The notes: generated by a model from the sequence alone, not told the origin. Shown: positions 1 through 9,393, numbered from the stretch's first letter. The stretch is 37,500 nucleotides of DNA from Chrysomallon squamiferum (GCA_012295275.1 CM022668.1:14913391-14950890), one strand, 5' to 3'. Numbers and translations: made by a program.

Positions 1-180
1 TGTACATTTCACTCGTCGCTCGCTATCAGAAAACGTCTTGTTAGTCGCTGACTGAAATAAACATGCGTGAAATGTACAATATTCGACGTAGTCTATTTCT
101 TCATTTAACCGTTAAACCGCGCGCCGTCTGTGAAATATACATCGTACCGCACAGCGGTGTATAAAGTGTTTATTAGAGGG
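1..180. other. GC-richer unique island with short inverted repeat
   Basis: Unique sequence with many CpGs. TGTACATTTCAC at 1-12 is exactly inverted as GTGAAATGTACA at 67-78, and a variant GTGAAATATACA lies at 130-141. A TATAAAG word is at 160-166. This could be the edge of a small inverted-repeat element cut by the window border, or a regulatory island. No coding frame is seen. Confidence 0.3.
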
Positions 181-195
181 TTAGTTTAAAATGAA

Positions 196-222
196 TTTTT
201 TTTTTTTTTTTTTTTTTTTTTT
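196..222 (+). repeat. poly(T) run, 27 bases
   Basis: Uninterrupted T run following the island at the left edge. Confidence 0.9.
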
Positions 223-340
223 AATGTGAAATTTAAATAAAAGAGAATGTGAAATGCTGTTTTTTTTATTTATTTAGTAATTGTTTTTTCTTTTAATTTT
301 TGTTTCAGTAATAGATTTTTTTTTTTTGAAAAGAAAATGG

Positions 341-388
341 AAAATAAAATAAAATAAAATAAAATAAAATAAAATAAATAAATAAACA

Positions 389-466
<78 letters not shown>

Positions 467-735
467 AATAAAGCCAATAGAATAAAATAAAATAAAATGA
501 AATATTTGTTTGATCAAAATTACTTCATAAAATATTTATTTAAGTAAAATAAATTAAAGAAAAAGAAAAAGATAATGATGATGATAATAATAATACTAAT
601 ACTAATACTAATAATAATAATAAACATAAATAAATAAATAAATAAATAAATAAAGCCAATAGAATAAAATAAAATAAAATGAAATAAAATAAAATAAAAT
701 AAAGTGAAATAAAATAAAATAAAATAAAATAACAG
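341..735 (+). repeat. AAAAT / AAT / AAAT repeat block with internal duplication
   Basis: AAAAT units at 341-378, AAT units at 391-459, then AAAT, GAT/AAT/ACT and a second AAAAT run to 731. The segment AAAT units + AAAGCCAATAG + AAAAT units + GAAAT occurs twice, with GCCAATAG at 473-480 and 655-662, so about 50 bp is duplicated at an offset of 182 bp. Leucine/isoleucine open frames here are repeat translations. Confidence 0.9.
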
Positions 736-914
736 CTATTTGCTTGGCTATTTGTATGAAAATTAAATTAATATTAATAAATATAAATATTGTTCATATA
801 TGTATATACACTTCACGTCATTTTTTAATATATGCCTGTGACCCTTGAACTTTATAGCTAATAACTGCATTAATAACCTCTTATTGGTCTTAACAAAACA
901 AGAACTTTTAAAAT
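736..914. other. unique AT-rich stretch, nothing recognised
   Basis: Low-GC unique sequence with a short TATATGTATATA stretch near 795-810. No gene, RNA or element is recognised. Confidence 0.5.
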
Positions 915-989
915 ATTATTTCGTAAAATAATATGATAAATTATTTCGGAAAGGAATATAATAAATTATTTCGGAAAGAAGTAAAATTT
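915..989 (+). repeat. 25-bp tandem repeat, three copies
   Basis: Copies at 915-939, 940-964 and 965-989 each begin ATTATTTCG. Copies 2 and 3 share ATTATTTCGGAAAG, while copy 1 has T for the second G of that run. The copy boundaries are contiguous. Confidence 0.85.
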
Positions 990-999
990 AATAGTTATT

Positions 1000-1080
1000 G
1001 TTATTGTTGTTGTTATTAATAATTTATTATTACTGCTATTATTATTGTTGTTGTTGTTGTTGTTGTTATTATTATTATTA

Positions 1081-1138
<58 letters not shown>

Positions 1139-1139
1139 G
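1000..1139 (+). repeat. TTG then TTA trinucleotide array
   Basis: Interrupted TTA/TTG from about 1000, TTG units around 1046-1067, then near-pure TTA/ATT to 1139 with one C interruption near 1082. Confidence 0.9.
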
Positions 1140-1219
1140 ATAAACAATTGTAAAACATAATTTGTAAATATTTGTGTGTATATCTAAAATTATGTATGTA
1201 TATATGTATTTACGTATGA

Positions 1220-1330
1220 GTATATGTGCGTATGTGTGTGTGTATCTATCTATCTACCTATATATCTATCTATCTATCAATATTTGTATATATGTATGTA
1301 CGTACGTATGTAATATAATATACACACAGA
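1220..1330 (+). repeat. GTAT/TATC tetranucleotide-type repeats
   Basis: Short GTGTGT, TATC (about 1246-1278) and GTAT units with point interruptions. Confidence 0.75.
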
Positions 1331-1705
1331 CACGCATGTACATACTACGCTTCATTTATCCTTCTCTCCATTCTCTCTGCATTCCTTCAGTCGCTTCTAT
1401 CTATCACTTGTCCATTCATTTCTTTTCTAATTAATCCCTTCTTTCCATCATTTGTCTATGTACCTACTTTTCAATAACTTTCTACCTTTCTTTTTTCTTA
1501 AAAAGAAAAAAAAAAAAAAAGGAAAAAGAAAAAGAAAAAATAATGTACTGTTTCTAATTATAATTAATTAATTTTCCTTAAGTACAAAATACTTACCACC
1601 ACAATCCAATGATGTTTGTTGGAAACATCAAAAAAAAGTACAGACATAAAAGAACACCCCGTATTCGCATTTTTCTCAAAGAATTCACAAGTAAAGGTTA
1701 CTTAG
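1331..1705. other. unique AT-rich stretch with A-rich core
   Basis: Pyrimidine-leaning text to 1500, then A/G-rich text at 1500-1540, then unique AT-rich sequence. No gene or element is recognised. Confidence 0.5.
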
Positions 1706-1711
1706 CAAGAG

Positions 1712-1753
1712 TATATATATATATATATACTTCTTAAATATATATATATATAG
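1712..1753 (+). repeat. AT dinucleotide runs
   Basis: TA repeats at 1712-1730 and about 1739-1751, separated by CTTCTTAAA. Confidence 0.8.
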
Positions 1754-2110
1754 ATATATTTAATCTATCTACATTCACATACACAAAGAAAACAGATATA
1801 TTTTCTCTCGTTTGGAAGCCGTTAATGTCGTAGACTCGATAGAAAAAATTCAGAATTCCAGTGGAAAAGAAAAAACCGATCGAATAATTAACACAATGCA
1901 ACACACACGCACACAAAAACCGAAACTCCAGTCGTTAATTTCGTTTTCCGTTTTCGTTCCAAAATGAAGTGAGTAATTTATAAAACATTAAAATTGTTCG
2001 TTCACACTTTCTGGAAATATCGCTGTCGGAATACCTTCGTACTTCTGTCAACAGGCGGCGCTGATTTTTCTTGAATTCTTTTTTTCTTTTTTTCTTGGGC
2101 AATTTTCAGA
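1754..2110. other. unique stretch, no gene recognised
   Basis: Mixed-composition unique DNA with scattered CpGs (for example GGCGGCGC near 2055). Open frames are short and show no recognised protein. Confidence 0.45.
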
Positions 2111-2114
2111 AATA

Positions 2115-2350
2115 TATATATATATATGTATGTATATACATACATACATAGATTTTGCGTTTATCAAGAAAAGAAAAGAAGTATTATTTATTTGTTGTAA
2201 ATATTACAGTAAGTAATATTTCCAACGCACCAAAAAATCCATTACAGGTGTCGTCAAAAGAAATTAACAAGTTGTACATTTCAACGAATAGATCCAGTTA
2301 TATTATTATTTTTTCTTCTTCTTCTTCTTTTTCCTTTTTTCCTTTTGCTT
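2115..2350 (+). repeat. short TA/GTAT and TTC repeats in AT-rich unique DNA
   Basis: TA/GTAT units at 2115-2150 and TTC units at about 2310-2331 surround roughly 150 bp of AT-rich unique sequence. Confidence 0.6.
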
Positions 2351-2404
2351 CTTTTATTTGTTTATGACTGAACAATTAAACAAAACAAAACAAAAATAAG
2401 CTAA

Positions 2405-2475
2405 TCCTTGGCGAGTCTCACTCGCCTGATTGCCGTGTCTCACTCGCCTTATTGCCGTTTGTGACGTCTGCGGAT
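2405..2475 (+). mobile_element. SINE-like fragment, homologous to the element near 27.9 kb
   Basis: CGAGTCTC at 2412-2419 and GTTTGTGACGTC at 2457-2468 appear in the same order and relative strand in the element at 27840-27968 (on minus there). The gap is 37 nt here, or 15 nt after removing a 22-bp duplication, against 18 nt there. Two words in order with similar spacing suggest common descent. No A box or B box survives here, so it would be a truncated copy. Confidence 0.35.
2415..2458 (+). repeat. 22-bp tandem duplication
   Basis: Units at 2415-2436 and 2437-2458 begin GTCTCACTCGCCT and end ATTGCCGT, with a single G/T difference. The unit is much richer in GC than its surroundings. Confidence 0.85.
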
Positions 2476-2521
2476 ATTTGAACTCTCCTGCCTCTCCTAC
2501 AACTCTTTTCGTTTCGGCAAT

Positions 2522-2570
2522 AAAAAAAAAAAAAAAAAAAAAAATAAAAAAAAAAAAAAAAAAAAAAAAA
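2522..2570 (+). repeat. two adjacent poly(A) runs
   Basis: A runs at 2522-2544 and 2546-2570 with one T between them. Confidence 0.9.
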
Positions 2571-2711
2571 TAAAAATAAAATGGGAAAAAAATAAAATAA
2601 AAATAAAATAAAAAACAGAAGGAGAGAGATCGTGAACACACCTAGCAATCAGAATTGTTTAAGCATATGTATTCCTACGAAAAGTCACTCCTTAACGTTA
2701 CGATCCTGAAG

Positions 2712-2712
2712 A

Positions 2713-2745
<33 letters not shown>

Positions 2746-2867
2746 AATAATAATAATAATAAAAAAAAAACGAGGAATTAAAAAATAATAATAATAAAAA
2801 TAATAATAATAATAAAAAAATAATAATAAAAATTTTTGGCAAAAAAAAAAAAAAAAAAAAAAAAAAA
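2712..2867 (+). repeat. AAT units mixed with poly(A)
   Basis: TAA units alternate with A runs, ending in a 27-base A run at 2841-2867 directly left of a CpG-richer island. Confidence 0.85.
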
Positions 2868-2874
2868 TAACAAA

Positions 2875-3166
2875 ACGTTAACTCTCACGACAGAATTCCA
2901 TGAAAATTCATCTCCGGTCGAATGGAAATCGCAGTCGCTGCCTCAGTTTGCATTTCACTGGGAGCGGTTCCTCTTCGGGGTTGCAATTCCAGCGCGGGTA
3001 GTAGTTCTTGGGCCGGAAAAAGACTTTCCCAGTTTGATTCGTTCCTAAAAAAATTTCGTAGAACGGGTGGCGCATGGTAGCGAGTTTTCACTCCGTGACT
3101 ACATCACACTCCTCTCAGTCGCAATCAGTCGCAAATCTCTACGTTTCTCGTTATCTGCGGGACTGC

Positions 3167-3168
<2 letters not shown>
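2875..3168. other. CpG-richer unique island bounded by A and T runs
   Basis: About 290 bp of balanced composition with CCGGTCG, GCGGTTCC, GCGCGGG and CAATCAGTCGCAA words. A 27-base A run lies on its left and a 34-base T run on its right. It looks like a regulatory or 5' exon island. The two short open frames across it match no protein I recognise. Confidence 0.35.
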
Positions 3169-3206
<38 letters not shown>

Positions 3207-3219
3207 GCAGAACTGCGAT
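3162..3219. mobile_element. poly(T) insertion flanked by 8-bp direct repeats
   Basis: ACTGCGAT at 3162-3169 and again at 3212-3219 flank a 34-base T run (3169-3202) plus about nine bases. The layout fits a minimal poly(A) retro-insertion on the minus strand with a target-site duplication. Slippage between two related words is an alternative. Confidence 0.3.
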
Positions 3220-3238
3220 GTCGTCTGCACACGTGTAT

Positions 3239-3290
3239 CCGAGTGGTTAAAACTGAGTGCTCGTAGAAACGTCAGAAATCTGAAAAAAAT
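3239..3290 (+). other. tRNA-Ser/Leu A-box-like word
   Basis: CCGAGTGGTTAA at 3239-3250 equals the A-box/D-arm text of many serine tRNAs (established knowledge). No B box, anticodon arm or acceptor pairing follows, so at most this is a degenerate tRNA-derived fragment. It could be chance. Confidence 0.15.
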
Positions 3291-3460
3291 AAAGAAATAA
3301 TAAATAATATGAATAAAAAAGAATAAATATAATAATTAAATGGAATAACTATTGTTTTTGAAATAAATGTAATGTTATAAATATACAAATTCTAAATAAA
3401 ATGACAGATAATAAAATGAGAGTAGTTGGCAGGCGAAATATTAAAATATTAAATGCAAAT
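3291..3460. other. unique AT-rich stretch
   Basis: AT-rich unique sequence between the island and the trinucleotide block. Nothing recognised. Confidence 0.5.
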
Positions 3461-3479
3461 AACTATTGCTAGTATTGCT

Positions 3480-3553
3480 GATCCTCCTTCTAGTACTACA
3501 AAAACAACAACAACAACTACTACTACTACTACCACTGCTGTAATAAATACATA

Positions 3554-3585
<32 letters not shown>

Positions 3586-3593
3586 TAATAATC

Positions 3594-3631
<38 letters not shown>

Positions 3632-3761
3632 TATAAAGTACTAATGCTAAACATGATAAAAATAGTAGTGGTGGTTGTAGTAGTAGTAATAATAATAACA
3701 GTAACAACAAAAAATAAATAATAACAACATCAACAGTAATAACAATAATAACGACAGTGAA

Positions 3762-3793
<32 letters not shown>

Positions 3794-3880
3794 TAATAAC
3801 AATAATAATAAAATATAATAATAATAGTTATAATAAAAATACAAATAACAACGACAACAACAACAACAATACAAACCAAT
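3480..3880 (+). repeat. degenerate AAT/ACT/AAC trinucleotide block
   Basis: Three-base periodicity throughout, with a near-pure AAT array at about 3555-3630 and interrupted AAT/AAC/GTA units on both sides. The periodicity keeps leucine-, tyrosine- and isoleucine-rich frames open on the minus strand. These are artefacts. Confidence 0.85.
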
Positions 3881-3884
3881 TACA

Positions 3885-4080
3885 CATCCACTTTTTCTCG
3901 AGTCATCGACTAACCCCTCCCCCCAGTACATAAACAAACACCTCCCCCCTCTTTTCTTACCCGCCCCTAAACCAAAAAAAAAAAAAAAAAAAATAATAAA
4001 AAAAATTATATAAACCTCTAACTGACAATTTAGAAGAAAAAAAAAAGACAAAAAAAAAAAAAGAAATAAAACGAAAAAGA
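3885..4080. other. C-rich stretch then A-rich run
   Basis: CCCC clusters at 3913-3924, 3951-3957 and about 3960-3967 could form G-rich structure on the minus strand. They are followed by an 18-base A run near 3976 and A-rich text to 4080. Confidence 0.5.
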
Positions 4081-4330
4081 AATAATATTACTTTTCCACA
4101 AACGCGCCTCAAGAAAAAACGACCGAACCGGCCTCGTAACTTGTTTCTCGTCCGAAGGAAAGAATTGTAACTACTCGAGAGTGAATATCGTCAATTGAAG
4201 TGAATGCAGAGAGACTTCGCTCTGATCTCAGGGGCGAGAGAAGCGCCTTACAATAGCCTATACAAGCCAGACTGTCACCTCTGGGTTAGCGATATTGTTA
4301 ACCACAAACACAAACACGTGATAAGCCGAC
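4081..4330. other. CpG-richer unique island
   Basis: Balanced composition, with CGCGCC near 4103, CCGAACCGGCCTCG near 4123 and an E-box CACGTG at 4316-4321. No recognised coding product. It ends in GA-rich repeat. Confidence 0.35.
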
Positions 4331-4400
4331 GAGAGAGTGATAGAGAGAGAGAAAAGAGAGAGAGAGAGTACGAGAGAGACAGAGAGAGAGAGTTGTCGAT
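4331..4400 (+). repeat. interrupted GA-rich tract
   Basis: GAGA units broken by A, T and C from about 4331 to 4400. Arg/Glu-rich open frames are repeat translations. Confidence 0.75.
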
Positions 4401-4439
4401 AGAGACGTAAAGAGTTTATTGTTAATAGAGTTTGAGAAG

Positions 4440-4660
4440 TAACGGTGTGTGTTAGTGTGTGTAAATGTGAGGGGATGGGAGATTAGTGTTTATTAAGTGT
4501 GTGTGTCTATGTGTGTGTCTGTGTGCTTGTTGTTTGTGTGTGTGTGTGTTTTTCTGCGTTTGTTTTTGTACTTTCGTGTTAATGAAAGTTTACGGATTAA
4601 TTTATGTAATTATGTTTATTTATTTATTTATTTATTTGTTTATTTTAGTATTTTATTTTA
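4440..4660 (+). repeat. interrupted GT tract followed by ATTT units
   Basis: TGTGTG stretches at 4445-4560 with interruptions, then TTTA units around 4615-4645. Confidence 0.7.
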
Positions 4661-4699
4661 AATTTGTAAGTAAACGTTTCCTAATTCCGCCTCTTTATT

Positions 4700-4875
4700 T
4701 CCGTACATGAGATAGATAGACAGACAGATAGACAGATAGAGAGAACGACAGAGAAAGAGAGAGAAAAGAGGAAATAAAGACACGTAGACAATATAAAACT
4801 AACATAATTAGACTGAGAGACGAGAGAGAGACAGAAAGATAGCGATAGGTAGATATATAAACTGACATACCGACG

Positions 4876-4940
<65 letters not shown>
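4700..4940 (+). repeat. GACA/GATA units leading to a pure AG array
   Basis: GATAGACA-type units from about 4709, then a pure AG array at 4879-4940 (62 bp). Read on minus it gives Ser-Leu frames with no coding meaning. Confidence 0.9.
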
Positions 4941-4942
<2 letters not shown>

Positions 4943-4974
4943 AGAGACAAAGAGAGAAAGAGGGACAGCGAAGA

Positions 4975-5100
4975 CAAAACAATAACGATAATAGTAATAA
5001 AAAAAAATAATAAAAAATAAAAAGTAAAAATAAAATTATAATAAAATAAAAAAAAAAATACAAAAATAAAAAAATAAAAAAGTAAATACAAAAAAGCCAA
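4975..5100 (+). repeat. A-rich AAAAT/AAT low-complexity sequence
   Basis: Interrupted A-rich repeats across the stretch. Confidence 0.7.
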
Positions 5101-5199
5101 AACAAAAACCTACCTGTAATTCTTGAATACAGACCCACACAAAACAACACAGATATATATATATATCTATATAATACAAGACACACTCAGTGACTGAAT

Positions 5200-5440
5200 A
5201 ACTGAAGAAAAAAAAAAAAACTAACGTCTTGTTTCGTATCCGCTACTGACACTTCAGTTTAATACAGGAGGAGCTAAGAAAGAGAAGTAATTTTACTATC
5301 TCTACCCGCTAGCGTAGTCGGATCACGCGATACGGAGATCCCCAGCCAGTGCACGCAGTTTCCAGTTAGTCGAACACACCGGGCTCGTTTCATAGGTGCT
5401 GTCTTAGTCTGGTTCTTTTAATACGAACAAGTCATACGTG
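5200..5440. other. CpG-richer unique island
   Basis: From a 12-base A run to the GT array, with CGCTAGCGTAGTCGG-type text and several CpGs around 5300-5390. The balanced composition suggests a regulatory island. No gene is recognised. Confidence 0.35.
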
Positions 5441-5451
5441 TATATTATATA

Positions 5452-5461
<10 letters not shown>

Positions 5462-5530
<69 letters not shown>

Positions 5531-5552
5531 GTATGTATGTATGTATGTATAT
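5462..5552 (+). repeat. GT array passing into AT and GTAT
   Basis: TG units at 5462-5518, AT at about 5519-5531, GTAT to about 5550. Confidence 0.9.
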
Positions 5553-5559
5553 ATATATC

Positions 5560-5970
5560 TAGAAAGATAGGTATTAAAAAAAAAAGGACATACTCTCTGT
5601 ATACTGTAATGATAACAAAAAAATTCGCTTAAGGATGTATTAACCGGAGAATATAATGCGTTGATGATTTATCATTGTTTTTGTTTTTTTGCTGAGGTTG
5701 TGTAAAATTTGTTTGTTTGTTTGTGTTATTTGTTTGTTAATTTGTGTTATTTGTTTGTTTATTCATTTATTTTATATTCTTGTATTTTGCTTTCTTTCTT
5801 TCTTTCTTTCTATCGTTCTTTCTTTTCTTTCATTATTTATTCATTTATTTATTATCTGACTGAGATAAAATACTGATGGTAAAATATGCAGAAATGACGA
5901 CATCAGCAGCTTAAACAATGTAAATGTTCTCTGCTCAGGTGAAACTGAACAACAACTGAATGACTACAGC
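5560..5970. other. AT-rich stretch with GTTT and CTTT units
   Basis: GTTT units around 5708-5760 and CTTT units at 5790-5830, the rest unique AT-rich sequence. No gene recognised. Confidence 0.5.
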
Positions 5971-5971
5971 G

Positions 5972-6060
5972 TCAGCAGCAGCAACAACAACTATTATTAT
6001 AATTACTTGTTACTGTGAAGGTGGTAGTAGCAGTTGTGAGGGTCGTAGTAGTAGTAGTGG

Positions 6061-6101
<41 letters not shown>

Positions 6102-6520
6102 GTAATATTAATTTTAGAAATAGTAATAACAATTGATGTAGCGATAATGATAACAAAACAACAACAGCAACCACAACAATAATAACAACGACGACAACAA
6201 CAGAAATATCTATAGTAACAACAGTAGCAGCAGCAGCAGTAGTAGTAGTAGTAGTAGTAGTAAAAAATGTGGTAGTGGTGGTAATAGCAGTAGTAGTATA
6301 ATAGTAATAGTAGTAGTAGCAATAGTAGTAGTAGTAGTAGTAAATGTGGTAGTAGTAGTGGTTGTGGTTCAATAATAGTAATAGAAGTGGAAGTGGTAGA
6401 AACTGTAGTAGTTGTAGTAGTAGTAGTAGTAGTAGTGTAGTGGTTGTAGTAGTGGTGGCAGTAGTAGTATTTTAATGGTAATGATGAAGATAGTAGAAAT
6501 AGTAGTTGTAATTATAACTG
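5972..6520 (+). repeat. degenerate GTA/GTG/CAA trinucleotide block
   Basis: About 550 bp of three-base periodicity: CAG/CAA units near 5975, GTA/GTG near 6020-6065, AAT at 6066-6101, then GTA/GCA/GTG to 6470. The tyrosine-, threonine- and leucine-rich frames on the minus strand are produced by the repeat. Confidence 0.85.
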
Positions 6521-6538
6521 TATTAATAGTAGTAGCAC

Positions 6539-6539
<1 letters not shown>

Positions 6540-6594
<55 letters not shown>
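6540..6594 (+). repeat. TTA array
   Basis: Near-pure ATT/TTA units over 55 bp. Confidence 0.9.
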
Positions 6595-6595
<1 letters not shown>

Positions 6596-6599
6596 CATC

Positions 6600-7360
6600 A
6601 TTATTTGAAACAATAATAACACAGAAATAGTAATACTTGTACATTCTGATGATTTTCTGTAATAGAAACAAGTTACAACAACACTGTACTTATTATATAG
6701 AAATAAGACATTTAAGAACCGTTAATATTTCAGCAGAAAGATATACATTTATTCTGAAGTACCTAAACATACGTACATTTGTAATGCATTTTATCCAAAG
6801 TATTTATATCTAACATATTTCAATGACTGATTTTTTTTTTGTTGTTGAATATAATCTAAAATATTCGATAATATCTTATTTTTAATAAAATATATTGAAA
6901 ACCTAAATCCAATCCAAACAAAAAATAATTAATAAATATTTAAATAAGTAAATAAATAAAGGTATTACATATGTGTTTAGTACTGAACGTGATTATTGAA
7001 ATGAACATTGAATAAATAAATGAAAGTATCTAGGATGACAGGTTTAGGAGGTCTATATATTTGTTTTTTTTTCGTATACCTAAAGTTGAAATTGTGAATG
7101 ATGAACCTTTACGGTATTTGAATTTTCTTTTCTTTAAGAAATAAGATTTTTTTTTCGCTTTTTGTGCAATTCTGCAAGGAAATAACAAAACGACAGATTT
7201 TACGGAAAACTGTTTAGTTTAAACTATAAAATGTGATTTAAGGTCAGAACTGACAAAGACGAAGACACAAGGACTGAAATGTTGGTTTATTTCTTACTTT
7301 CTTCCACTTTACCTTCGAATACACGAAATGCTTTATCAGGTATAGGCTTCCATGGCTTTA
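6600..7360. other. about 760 bp of unique AT-rich sequence
   Basis: Mostly unique, with short T runs and AAAT units near 6940-6960. No recognised gene, RNA or element. Open frames are short and unremarkable. Confidence 0.5.
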
Positions 7361-7366
7361 AAACAA

Positions 7367-7700
7367 TTATTATTATTATTATTATTGTTGTTGTTGTTGT
7401 TGTTGTTGTTGTAGCAGTAGTTGTAATAGTAACTATAGTAATTGTAATGGCAGTAATATTAGTAGGAGAAGTAATAGAAGTGGTTGTAGTAGCAGTAGTA
7501 GCAGCAGCAGCAGTTGCAAAGTAAATAGTATTAGAAGTAGCAGTAGTGATAGTAGTAGTTTTAGTAATACAAGAAGAAGTAACGATAGCAATAGTAATTG
7601 TTGCATTACAAGAAACAGTCGTTGTAGTAGTAGTAGCAGCTGTTGTAGTAGTAGTGGTAGTAGTTGTCGTAAGAGTAGCATTAGAAGCAGTTGTTAATAT
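7367..7700 (+). repeat. ATT-GTT array followed by degenerate GTA/GCA/GTT
   Basis: ATT units at 7367-7385, GTT units at 7385-7412, then three-base periodic GTA/GCA/GAA text to 7700. Frames on both strands stay open because of the periodicity (Val/Ile/Ala on plus, Thr/Leu on minus). Confidence 0.85.
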
Positions 7701-7739
7701 GTTTACTGAATTTATATTTTTAAATATCAAATGATTCTT

Positions 7740-8058
7740 GCTATTTAAATTTTAATTGCTATTACTTATTAGCCTATATATTATGTTTTTTATTCATCAG
7801 CATCATTTTTATATCATATTTACATCTACAGCATCATTATTATATCATCTGTTCATCAGCAGAATCATCTTTTATAATCATCTATTCGTCATCATTTTCT
7901 AAATGTCATTTGTTCGTCAACATTATTATTTAGTTTTGTTTATATCATTTCTTCATTAACTTAAAACATATTAAAAATATCATTTATCGGCCAGCATCAT
8001 TTTATTTTCATCATCATGTTATAATCATCATTATCATCATCATCATCATCATCATCAT
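7740..8058 (+). repeat. CATC-rich diffuse repeat ending in an ATC array
   Basis: ATCAT and CATCA words recur irregularly from about 7795, ending in a pure ATC array at about 8030-8059. Confidence 0.65.
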
Positions 8059-8550
8059 CTTCCGTTCTGTTATCCTGCTCCTTCATGGTCATCTTCTTTC
8101 CTTCCTTTTTTCTTTTCTTTCCTTTCTTTCTTTCTTTCTTCTTCTTCTCCTTCTTTTTTCTTCTTCTTTCAATCCTTCATTTCTTCTTTCTTTCCTTCAT
8201 TCTTTCTTTCTGTCTTTCTCCATTTCTTCTTCTTCTTCTGTTTTCTTCTCCCTTCCTTCCTTCCTTTCATTCTTTTCTTTCTTCTTCTTCTTCTTCTTCT
8301 TCTTCTTCTTCTTCTTCTTCTTCTTTTATTTCTTCTTCTTTCTTCCGTTCTGTTATCCTGCTCCTTCCATCTTCTTTCCTTCCTTTTTCCTTTCTTCTTT
8401 CTTTCCTTCTTTCTTTCTTTTTCTCTCTTTCTTCTTTTTCTTCTTCTTCTTCTTCTTCTTCTTCATTCTTTCTTTCTTTTCTTTCTTTCTTCTTCTTCTT
8501 CTTCTTCTTCTTCTTCTTCTTCTTCATTTCTATTTCTTCTTCTTTCTTTA
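8059..8550 (+). repeat. long polypyrimidine tract with a 283-bp duplication
   Basis: After 8092 almost every base is C or T through about 8549, as TTC, TTTC and TTCC units with pure TTC arrays at about 8281-8325 and 8483-8525. A 26-base block beginning CTTCCGTTCTGTTATC occurs at 8059-8084 and 8342-8367. The following CATCTTCTTTCCTTCC is shared too, except for a five-base ATGGT insertion in the first copy. Confidence 0.9.
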
Positions 8551-8940
8551 AATTCTAATTCGTTTTACTATATTACTCATCACGGTGAATGATTTGTTTT
8601 TTTGTGGGAAAGTCTCAACAGAATCAATCTTTATTTGTTATCCACGTAGATATTTTAATTCCATTAACGTAATTTCAGTCCATGCCAGCATGCCATTCAA
8701 GATAGAGTCTGACATACTCCATATTTCACGAACTTGGAAAATATTCAGATGCCCCACACTACCGCCCAGATTAAGTTTAATAAATTTGGTCACAGTGAAA
8801 TGAATGAATATTTGTTTATTTAACGTAATATTAGATGTAATTCTGAGCTACGTATCTGCTATTGTTTGTGTAAGGCCTGTACGAGGAAGCGATTTCATTA
8901 AGTTAATAGAGAGTTAATTTAACCAGTGGACTGATGCGCT
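8551..8940. other. unique stretch, no gene recognised
   Basis: A 72-codon open frame at 8585-8803 has ordinary composition but no recognisable family and no clear splice or start context, so I do not annotate it as a gene. Confidence 0.45.
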
Positions 8941-8962
8941 GATAATTATGATAAAAGAGCGT

Positions 8963-8984
8963 TATGACGTCATTTTACGTCATA
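8963..8984. promoter_or_regulatory. CRE palindrome in an 8-bp inverted repeat
   Basis: TGACGTCA at 8965-8972 matches the CREB/ATF site. TATGACGT (8963-8970) and ACGTCATA (8977-8984) form a perfect inverted pair around CATTTT, giving one full site and a facing half site. Confidence 0.4.
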
Positions 8985-9097
8985 GTGTTTCATTTAGAAA
9001 AAAAAAAAACCCAATAATAAATAAATATAAAAATAAATATTTTATAACCAAAGTCATTATCATACTGTTTAATGGTCTTTATGACGCTATTTCAAGC

Positions 9098-9167
9098 AGC
9101 CATTATGACGACACTTGTTTCAGTCATCCGTACGTAATATCGTGTTGTCATAGCCATTATGACGTCA
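9098..9167 (+). promoter_or_regulatory. repeated GCCATTATGACG with a CRE
   Basis: AGCCATTATGACG occurs near 9098 and again near 9152. The second copy completes TGACGTCA at 9160-9167. Another TTATGACG lies near 9077. The repeat looks like a small cluster of bZIP-type sites. Confidence 0.35.
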
Positions 9168-9358
9168 CTTTATAAATTAATGATATAAAAAAAAAATAAA
9201 AAAAAATTGTTACACATATCGAAAAGAAAAATCTTTTTTACTGCTCAAAATAAAAGGTTTCTTTCATGTAGTTCTTGAAAAGTAAAAAGAAATAATATTT
9301 GTCCTTTAGTTTTATTCTGAACTGCATTTGTAACGAGAGTAGTTAGATATAATGTTAA

Positions 9359-9359
<1 letters not shown>

Positions 9360-9393
<34 letters not shown>

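Noticed and set aside
8585-8803. 72-codon frame in unique sequence
   Set aside because: No similarity recognised and no supporting signals.
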